A DNA stretch of 12,640 nucleotides from Pseudomonadota bacterium. GTDB lineage: Bacteria > Pseudomonadota > Gammaproteobacteria > Steroidobacterales > Steroidobacteraceae. The notes under the pieces are model-generated. The model saw only the letters and a program-made list of their open reading frames with translations. It was not told the DNA's origin and did not search any database. The position numbers were made by a program, and so were the translations under genes. This document shows, piece after piece, positions 6,920 through 11,812 of this stretch; the stretch's first letter is position 1; the number at the start of each line of letters is the position of its first letter. The DNA is taken from positions 1 to 12,640 of the forward strand of contig JAFEDW010000034.1 of assembly GCA_018241455.1 (NCBI GenBank). The letters run 5' to 3'.

Positions 6920-7599
6920 ACGCGCAGTCGGTGAGCGCGCAACCGCAGGCCGGCGCGCCGGCGGTGGCGCGTACGCACTCACCGGTGCGCGTCAAGTGGC
7001 TCGGGCGCGTGCCGTACGAGCCCACCTGGCGCGCGATGCAGCGGTTCACCGACGCGCGCAATGAACATACCGACGATGAGCTGTGGTTGCTCGAGCACGA
7101 ACCGGTGTTCACGCTCGGCATGAACGGCGATCGCGCGCATGTGCTGGCGGCCGGCGACATCCCGGTGGTACAGATCGACCGCGGTGGACAGGTGACCTAC
7201 CATGGCCCGGGCCAGCTGGTCGTGTATCCGCTCATCGACGTGCGGCGCGCGGCCCTGGGCGTGCGCGAGCTGGTCACGGCGCTCGAGCGATCGGTCATCG
7301 ACCTGGCGGCGCGCCATGGCATCAGCGCACAGTGCCGCGAGAAGGCGCCGGGTGTCTACGTGGATGGGCGCAAGCTGGCCAGCGTGGGCTTGCGCATCCG
7401 GCGCGGCGGCAGCTACCACGGGCTCGCGCTGAACGTGGACATGGACCTCGAGCCGTTCAGCCGCATCAATCCCTGTGGATTCGCCGGGCTGGAAATGACA
7501 CAGCTCGCGGCGCTCGGCGGGCCCTCCGACCTGGCGCAGGTGGCGCGCGAATACGCGCCGCTGCTGCTCGCGCGACTGCATCGGGTCGCGGCGGACTGA
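6916..7599 (+). CDS. lipB: Octanoyltransferase LipB
   Basis: LipB moves the octanoyl group from acyl carrier protein to lipoyl domains, the step before LipA. From GTG 6916 the product is 227 residues (E. coli 213). RGGQVTYHGPG (89-99), K153 in DGRKLASVGLRIRRG and the acyl-accepting C187 in INPCGFAG are present. The Lys-Cys spacing of 34 equals that of E. coli K135/C169, so the active site looks intact. GTG 6916 is chosen because it overlaps the lipA stop as GTGA, like other joins in this run. In-frame GTG codons at 6931 and 6964 would shorten the N-terminus nearer to the family norm, and no clear ribosome binding site separates them. The residues before VKWLG are Ala/Gln/Pro-rich and probably not essential. 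It is the last gene of the plus-strand run and converges on ybeD. Confidence 0.95.
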   Translation: MNAQSVSAQPQAGAPAVARTHSPVRVKWLGRVPYEPTWRAMQRFTDARNEHTDDELWLLEHEPVFTLGMNGDRAHVLAAGDIPVVQIDRGGQVTYHGPGQLVVYPLIDVRRAALGVRELVTALERSVIDLAARHGISAQCREKAPGVYVDGRKLASVGLRIRRGGSYHGLALNVDMDLEPFSRINPCGFAGLEMTQLAALGGPSDLAQVAREYAPLLLARLHRVAAD

Positions 7600-7611
7600 A
7601 CCCGCGCGGCG

Positions 7612-7632
7612 GCGCCGGCGATCGGTCGGCGC
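7612..7632. terminator. GC-rich hairpin between convergent lipB and ybeD
   Basis: GCGCCGGC (7612-7619) can pair with GTCGGCGC (7625-7632) through eight base pairs, one of them G-U, around a 5-base loop. It sits in the 45-base gap between two facing stop codons, where a two-way terminator would be expected. No T-run follows on either strand, so intrinsic termination is weakly supported; in DNA this GC-rich such a hairpin can also occur by chance. Confidence 0.25.
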
Positions 7633-7644
7633 GTCATCGACGCA

Positions 7645-7920
7645 TCACAACACCATCAACACCCCGGGAACGTCCTTGAGGTCGGCGAACAGCGCGGCGA
7701 TGTGCGCGGCGTCGCGCGCGCGGATCGTGTACGTGACGCCGAGGAAATTACCCTGCGCCGAGGGCCGTTCGCTGGCCGTCTCGATGACCGACGCGCCAGC
7801 ATGGCGGGCCATGACCGCATCGACGTGGGCGCGCGGCGCGGCGCCGGCGCGCAGCATCACCTTGATCGGATAATCGCAGGGAAACTGCAGCAGCGGCGCA
7901 TCGCCCATGGCACGCAGCAT
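7645..7920 (-). CDS. ybeD: YbeD family protein (DUF493)
   Basis: This 91-residue protein fits the YbeD/DUF493 family, small proteins with an ACT-like fold found next to lipB in many proteobacteria; their role is not firmly known. Family features are LLQFPCDYPIKVM near the N-terminus, ASERPSAQGNFLGVTYTI in the middle (compare the SSKGNYHSVSITI region of E. coli YbeD) and the C-terminal VPGVLMVL. Length matches E. coli YbeD (87). The start may be ATG 7920 or ATG 7908 (MGDAPLLQF); neither has a visible ribosome binding site, and the second gives a start closer to the family. It faces lipB tail to tail and lies 47 bases from the divergent DUF486 gene. The usual order is ybeD-lipB-lipA on one strand, so its opposite orientation here is unusual. 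Confidence 0.9.
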   Translation of the reverse strand: MLRAMGDAPLLQFPCDYPIKVMLRAGAAPRAHVDAVMARHAGASVIETASERPSAQGNFLGVTYTIRARDAAHIAALFADLKDVPGVLMVL

Positions 7921-7932
7921 AGCGCGCCGGCG

Positions 7933-7961
7933 GTGACAAGCGCAGCAGCGGCGGGCAGAAT
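7933..7961 (+). promoter_or_regulatory. Candidate sigma-70 promoter for the DUF486-GNAT pair
   Basis: GTGACA (7933-7938, 5 of 6 to the -35 consensus) and CAGAAT (7956-7961, 4 of 6 to the -10 consensus) are separated by exactly 17 bases in the 47-base gap between divergent ybeD and the DUF486 gene. The predicted start of transcription is about 7968, the A of the DUF486 ATG, so the message would be leaderless. This agrees with the lack of a clear Shine-Dalgarno site there. Promoter use is inference. Confidence 0.35.
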
Positions 7962-7967
7962 GCGTGC

Positions 7968-8309
7968 ATGCCCGTCCTGGCCCGCACGATCGCGCTGCTG
8001 CTGATCTCGAACCTGTTCATGACCTTTGCGTGGTATGCGCACCTGCGCAACCTCGCGCAGCGGCCCTGGTTCATCGCCGCGCTGGCGAGCTGGGGCATCG
8101 CGCTGTTCGAGTACCTGTTCCAGGTGCCTGCCAACCGCATCGGCCATACCGCGCTGTCGCTCGGCCAGCTCAAGATCCTGCAGGAAGTCATCACGCTGTC
8201 GGTGTTCGTGCCGTTCGCGTGGCTGTACATGCGCGAGCCGGTGCGGCTCAACTACCTGTGGGCGGCGCTGTGCATGTGCGGCGCGGTCTACTTCATGTTC
8301 CGCAAGTAG
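7968..8309 (+). CDS. DMT-like small membrane protein, DUF486
   Basis: This 113-residue protein belongs to the DUF486 family, related to small multidrug/DMT-type transporters; its substrate is unknown. Four hydrophobic segments are visible at about 5-22, 33-52, 67-88 and 95-110, so it should be an inner-membrane four-helix protein that probably works as an oligomer. SNLFMTFAWYAHL (14-26) and SWGIALFEYLFQVPANRIGH (40-59) are family signatures. Length is normal for the family. ATG 7968 is used; there is no convincing ribosome binding site, and a candidate promoter just upstream would make the transcript leaderless. The acetyltransferase gene begins 3 bases after its stop, so the two are cotranscribed. 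The pair runs opposite to the cell-wall genes on its right. Confidence 0.88.
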   Translation: MPVLARTIALLLISNLFMTFAWYAHLRNLAQRPWFIAALASWGIALFEYLFQVPANRIGHTALSLGQLKILQEVITLSVFVPFAWLYMREPVRLNYLWAALCMCGAVYFMFRK

Positions 8310-8312
8310 CCG

Positions 8313-8837
8313 ATGCGCGGCGCCGCCGCGATTCGCGCCGCCACGGCAGCCGATGCCGTCGCGATCGCGCGCATCTACAACCACTACGTCAGCGAAACGA
8401 TCGTCAGCTTCGAGGAGTCGCCGGTGAGCAGCGCCGCGATGGCCGCGCGCCTCGCGGCGATCGAAGCGCTGCAATGGCCGTGGCTGGTTGCCGAGCTGGC
8501 CGGCGATGTCTGCGGCTACGCCTACGCCGATCGCTGGAAGGCGCGCGCCGCGTATCAACACACTGTCGAAGTGACGATCTATCTCGATGAGAAATCAACC
8601 GGGCGAGGGCTCGGCACGCAATTATATGGCGCACTGTTCGAGCGGCTCGGGGCGACGCCTGCGCATGCGGCCATCGGCGTCATTTCATTGCCCAATCCGG
8701 CCAGCGTTGCGCTGCACGAGAAGTTCGGACTGCACAAGGTCGCGCATTTCAGCGAGGTGGGCCGCAAGTTCGGGCGTTGGGTCGATGTGGGCTACTGGCA
8801 GCGCCTGCTGCCGGGCAAGGGCGCTGCCCCTGGCTAG
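8313..8837 (+). CDS. GNAT N-acetyltransferase, phosphinothricin/methionine sulfoximine type
   Basis: This 174-residue protein resembles the Pat/Bar and MnaT (YncA) branch of GNAT enzymes, which use acetyl-CoA to acetylate phosphinothricin, methionine sulfoximine or some amino acids. Branch features are IYNHYVSETIVSFEE (21-35), PWLVAE (56-61), YADRWKARAAY (71-81), HTVEVTIYL (83-91), the acetyl-CoA loop GRGLGTQLY (97-105), ISLPNPASVALHEKFG (124-139) and the C-terminal RWVDVGYWQ (155-163). Chromosomal members are common and may act on natural amino-acid analogues, so a resistance role is not implied. The stretch around 8600-8630 uses codons rich in A and T, including a TTA leucine at 8622, unlike its neighbours; this is a weak hint of later acquisition. 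Its stop shares the bases CTAG with the convergent transaminase gene. Confidence 0.9.
   Translation: MRGAAAIRAATAADAVAIARIYNHYVSETIVSFEESPVSSAAMAARLAAIEALQWPWLVAELAGDVCGYAYADRWKARAAYQHTVEVTIYLDEKSTGRGLGTQLYGALFERLGATPAHAAIGVISLPNPASVALHEKFGLHKVAHFSEVGRKFGRWVDVGYWQRLLPGKGAAPG
8834..8837. other. CTAG shared by two convergent stop codons
   Basis: The palindrome CTAG supplies TAG at 8835-8837 to the acetyltransferase gene on the plus strand and TAG at 8836-8834 to the D-amino-acid transaminase gene on the minus strand. The genes therefore overlap tail to tail by four bases, with no room for a conventional terminator between them. Confidence 0.95.
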
Positions 8838-9712
8838 GATTTTCCGCCCGCTGCCGCAGGCCTCAGCCAGCTCGCCTCGACCAGCGCGCGCATCCGCCGC
8901 CACAGCGGCCCCGGGCGGCCATCGCCAATGCTGGCGCCATCGAGGCGCGTGACCGGCACGACGCCACGCGTCGCGGCGCTGATCCACACCTCATCGGCGC
9001 CGCGCAGCTGCGCTTCGCTGACCGGCACGCTGCGGCAGGGAATGCCATTGGCCGCCGCGAGTTCCTCGAGCAGGCCGCGGGTCGTGCCCGGCAGCAATTG
9101 GTGGCTCCGTGGCGGCGTGCGGATTTCGCCGGCAACCACGATGTGCACGGCCGACGCGCTGGCATCCGTCAGCCAGCCATCACGCAGCAGGATGGTCTCG
9201 GCGGCGCCAGCCTCGACCGCCTGCTGGCGCAGCAGCACGTTGGCCAGCAGCGCCACCGACTTGATGTCGCAACGCGCCCAGCGCGTGTCCTGCGCCGTGA
9301 TGCAGGCCACGCCCTGCGTGGCGATTTCCGGCGGCATGGCGGGGAGCGGTGAGCAGTAGGCAAACACCGTCGGCTCGATATCCGGCAGCGGGGCGTGGTT
9401 GCGGCCGTATTCGGCGCCGCGCGAGACGTGCAGGTACACGTACAGGTCGCCGCCGCCGTTGGCGGCCGCGAGTTGCTGCACCAACTCGTGCCAATGCGCA
9501 TCGTCGTGCGGATTGCGGATGCGCAGTTCCGCGAGGCTGCGTTTCAGTCGGGCGATGTTCGCGCCGAGCCGCGAGGCGTAGCCGCCGTGGAAGGCGACCA
9601 CTTCATAGACGCCATCGCCGAACAGGAAACTGCGATCGAGCGGCGAGATGCGTGCCTCGCGCAACGGCAGCAGCGTTCCGTTCAGGTAACACAGCGGCAG
9701 CGGATCGGCCAT
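8834..9712 (-). CDS. dat: D-amino-acid transaminase (fold-type IV PLP enzyme)
   Basis: The likely reaction moves an amino group between D-alanine and 2-oxoglutarate (giving D-glutamate), or between other D-amino acids, in the cytosol. The 292-residue product follows Bacillus D-amino-acid transaminase closely: FGDGVYEV (31-38, with Y36), R104 and H106 in GRNH matching the R98/H100 carboxylate-binding pair, and RWARCDIKS (144-152), where K151 matches the PLP lysine K145. The spacing R104-K151 (47) equals that of the Bacillus enzyme. This favours Dat over IlvE or PabC. The residue expected to be the Glu that contacts the pyridine nitrogen (E177) is Asp here, D183 in GWLTDASAS. GGAG lies 7 bases before ATG 9712, and the dacC stop is 18 bases upstream, so it is the last gene of the mltB-rlpA-dacC operon. 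Confidence 0.88.
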   Translation of the reverse strand: MADPLPLCYLNGTLLPLREARISPLDRSFLFGDGVYEVVAFHGGYASRLGANIARLKRSLAELRIRNPHDDAHWHELVQQLAAANGGGDLYVYLHVSRGAEYGRNHAPLPDIEPTVFAYCSPLPAMPPEIATQGVACITAQDTRWARCDIKSVALLANVLLRQQAVEAGAAETILLRDGWLTDASASAVHIVVAGEIRTPPRSHQLLPGTTRGLLEELAAANGIPCRSVPVSEAQLRGADEVWISAATRGVVPVTRLDGASIGDGRPGPLWRRMRALVEASWLRPAAAGGKS

Positions 9713-9719
9713 GCCTGCG

Positions 9720-9723
9720 CTCC
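9720..9723 (-). promoter_or_regulatory. Ribosome binding site of dat
   Basis: On the minus strand CGGAG precedes ATG 9712 with 7 bases between GGAG and the start. It is one of the clearest Shine-Dalgarno sites in the window, and it lies in the 18-base gap after the dacC stop. Confidence 0.6.
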
Positions 9724-9730
9724 GTTGGGA

Positions 9731-10909
9731 TTACAGCCAGAGGCTGATCGTGTCGATCATGCGCCGCCACAGTCCGCCTGCGGCGACGGCGGCGACCGGA
9801 TACAGCGGCACGCGCGCGACGGTCTTGCCGGCCACGTCCACCTGCAGCTCGCCGACCGCGGTATTGGCAGCGAGCGGCGCCAGCAGCGGACCCCGCACGC
9901 TCGCGCGCGTCGTCACGGTCGCACCCTGTCCGCGCGGCACCACGACTTGCACCGCCGTGGCGGGCGCGACGGCGATGTATTGCTCGGCGCCCTCGTAGAC
10001 CCGCGGCTTGAGCACCATCTCGCCGGCCTGTTTCACGGTGACCGATTCATAGAAATTGTAGCCGTAGGTCAGCAGCGCGGCGCTCCCGCTCTCGCGCGCC
10101 GCGGCACTCTTCGAGCCCAGCACCACCGATACCAGCCGCATGCCGGATCGGAGCGCCGAGCTGACCAGGCAGTAGCCGGCGCTTTCCGTGTGGCCGGTCT
10201 TGACGCCATAGACGGTGGGGTCACGCTCCAGCAGGCCGTTGCGGTTCTCCTGGCGGATGTTGTTCCACGTGAACTCGCGCATCGAGTAGATCGGGTAGTA
10301 CTGCGGGAAATCGCGGATAAGCGCGCGCGACAGCGTCGCCAGGTCGCGCGCCGTGCTGTAATGCGTGGGCGAGGGCAGGCCGCTCGAGTCTTCGAAGTGG
10401 GTACCGGTCATGCCCAGCCGTTGTGCGTAGGCGTTCATCATCTGCACGAAGGCGGGCTCGCTCCCGCCGACGCGCTCGGCCAGCGCGATCGTGGCATCGT
10501 TCCCGGACTGCACGATCATGCCCTTGACGAGCACGTCGACCGGCACGCGCGTGCCCACCTGCACGAACGTGCGCGAACCCTCCGCGCGCCAGGCGTGTTC
10601 GCTGATCAGCACGTCTTCATCCATCTTCAGCCGGCCATCGCGCAGCGCGGCGAACACGACGTAGGCGCTCATCAATTTCGTCAGGCTGGCCGGCTCGATA
10701 CGCTGGTCGGCGTTGTGCTCGGCCAGCGCTTGTCCGGAGGCGAAGTCGACCAGCACCCAGTTGCGCGCCTCGATGACCGGCGGCGCAGCCATCGGTGGCG
10801 CGACGGACGGCGGTGCCGCTGCCGGCCGGGCCGCCTGCGGCGCCGCAGCGACGACGCCGGCCAGCAGTGCCAGCAATGGAAGGATCGTGCGGTGGATGGT
10901 CGACTTCAT
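9731..10909 (-). CDS. dacC: D-alanyl-D-alanine carboxypeptidase, PBP5/6 class (DacA/DacC)
   Basis: This periplasmic enzyme trims the terminal D-alanine from peptidoglycan pentapeptides and so limits crosslinking. The 392-residue product has a signal peptide (MKSTIHRTILPLLALLAGVVAAA), an Ala/Pro-rich stretch (about 24-44), and the penicillin-binding motifs SLTK (S75 nucleophile, K78), SGN (134-136) and KTG (236-238) in expected order and spacing. A C-terminal beta domain of the PBP5 type follows (about 290-375). The end, GGLWRRMIDTISLWL (378-392), is an amphipathic helix of the kind that anchors PBP5 to the outer face of the inner membrane. ATG 10909 is supported by GGAG 9 bases upstream and by the signal peptide. 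The gene lies 42 bases after rlpA and 18 before dat. The name dacC follows the Pseudomonas neighbourhood; dacA would be equally valid. Confidence 0.95.
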   Translation of the reverse strand: MKSTIHRTILPLLALLAGVVAAAPQAARPAAAPPSVAPPMAAPPVIEARNWVLVDFASGQALAEHNADQRIEPASLTKLMSAYVVFAALRDGRLKMDEDVLISEHAWRAEGSRTFVQVGTRVPVDVLVKGMIVQSGNDATIALAERVGGSEPAFVQMMNAYAQRLGMTGTHFEDSSGLPSPTHYSTARDLATLSRALIRDFPQYYPIYSMREFTWNNIRQENRNGLLERDPTVYGVKTGHTESAGYCLVSSALRSGMRLVSVVLGSKSAAARESGSAALLTYGYNFYESVTVKQAGEMVLKPRVYEGAEQYIAVAPATAVQVVVPRGQGATVTTRASVRGPLLAPLAANTAVGELQVDVAGKTVARVPLYPVAAVAAGGLWRRMIDTISLWL

Positions 10910-10918
10910 CAGTGGGGT

Positions 10919-10922
10919 CTCC
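10919..10922 (-). promoter_or_regulatory. Ribosome binding site of dacC
   Basis: On the minus strand CGGAGA lies before ATG 10909, with 9 bases between GGAG and the start codon. It is in the 42-base gap after rlpA and supports independent translation initiation of dacC within the operon. Confidence 0.55.
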
Positions 10923-10951
10923 GGGTGGGTGGCGCAGTGTAGCCGTGCGCC

Positions 10952-11812
10952 TCAGTCATTGGCGAGTCGCGCCTCGGGGTAGCCGAGCGTCGCGAGCCGT
11001 GCCGCCAGCGCGTCGAATTCCTCGACGGTGGCGATCGGGCCGATGCGGACGCGCCGCAGCGTGCGGCCACTGCTGTCGTTCGCGACCGAGAATACATGCG
11101 CCACGCCATTGGACTGCAGGCGGTCGAGCACGCGCTGCGCGTTGGCCGGATCGGCGAAGGCGCCGATCTGGATGTACAGCGCAACCGTCGCGGGCGGCGA
11201 TGGCGCGATGGTGGCCGAGGCGGCGTCGGCCACCGGCGAGCCGGTCGGCGCGGTCGGCGCGGTCGGCGCCGCGGCGCCCACATCGCCCGGTCCGATGGTG
11301 CGCAGTTCGACGAAGGCCGTGCCGGTGCGCACGATGTCGAGCCGGCTGGCCGCGCTGTACGACAGGTCGATGATGCGGTTGGCGACGAACGGTCCGCGAT
11401 CGTTGATGCGCACGACCACGCTGCGGCCGTTGCTGAGGTTGGTCACGCGCGCGTAGCAGGGAATCGGCAGCGTGCGGTGCGCGGCGGTCATCGCGTACAT
11501 GTCGTAGACCTCGCCGCTCGAGGTGTTGTGGCCGTGGAAGTCGGGACCGTACCAGGAGGCCACGCCGCGCTCGACGAAGTTGTCCGCGCTCGCGAGGATC
11601 GTGTAGCGCTGGCCGTTCACGTCATAAAACGGCGGATTGCCGTGGCTGCTGCGCGGCTCGGCGCGTGGCACGGCGTCGGGCACATTCGCCGACGGGGGCG
11701 GCGGAACCGGCGACGTCGGCCCCGGCCACGGTGCCGCGCGGCGCGGCGTACCGGCGCAGGCGCCCAGCAGCAGCGTCAGCGCGGCGACAGCCAGCATGCG
11801 CGGCGTTGGCAT
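10952..11812 (-). CDS. rlpA: Septal-ring lytic transglycosylase lipoprotein RlpA
   Basis: RlpA is an outer-membrane lipoprotein that, in Pseudomonas aeruginosa, cleaves glycan strands stripped of stem peptides and helps daughter cells separate. The 286-residue product has a lipobox LGAC with C19 as lipidated residue; Ala follows it, which fits outer-membrane sorting. A Pro-rich linker (28-50) leads to a double-psi beta-barrel (about 80-171: ERGVASWYGPDFHG, VVVRINDRGPF). E101, H112 and D138 have the same spacing as E120, H131 and D157 of the active P. aeruginosa enzyme. An Ala/Pro/Thr linker with a short DNA repeat then joins a C-terminal SPOR domain (about 207-283: YIQIGAFADPANA, RRVRIGP) that binds denuded glycan at the division site. 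The frame stays open upstream, but the lipoprotein signal fixes ATG 11812. Its first base is also the last base of the mltB stop (TGATG). Confidence 0.95.
   Translation of the reverse strand: MPTPRMLAVAALTLLLGACAGTPRRAAPWPGPTSPVPPPPSANVPDAVPRAEPRSSHGNPPFYDVNGQRYTILASADNFVERGVASWYGPDFHGHNTSSGEVYDMYAMTAAHRTLPIPCYARVTNLSNGRSVVVRINDRGPFVANRIIDLSYSAASRLDIVRTGTAFVELRTIGPGDVGAAAPTAPTAPTGSPVADAASATIAPSPPATVALYIQIGAFADPANAQRVLDRLQSNGVAHVFSVANDSSGRTLRRVRIGPIATVEEFDALAARLATLGYPEARLAND
11243..11269. repeat. Three 9-base tandem repeats in the rlpA linker
   Basis: GGTCGGCGC occurs three times in perfect tandem on the plus strand. On the coding strand it gives the Ala-Pro-Thr periods of APTAPTAPTG (about residues 182-191) in the flexible linker between the barrel and SPOR domains of RlpA. 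Because the unit is 9 bases, changes in copy number would keep the frame and only alter linker length. Confidence 0.9.

Noticed and set aside
5105..6982. A 625-codon open frame on the minus strand opposite murU and lipA
   Set aside because: Same reasoning: it is a mirror of high-GC codon use in well-identified genes, with low-complexity Arg/His/Gln-rich translation.
8313..8837. The Pat/Bar-like acetyltransferase as a dedicated herbicide or antibiotic resistance gene
   Set aside because: Housekeeping relatives such as MnaT/YncA have the same motifs, and no mobile element or resistance genes surround it, so only the family can be stated.
9395..10942. A 515-codon open frame on the plus strand opposite dat and dacC
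   Set aside because: Antisense shadow of two genes with intact motifs; no signal peptide, domain or ribosome site supports it.
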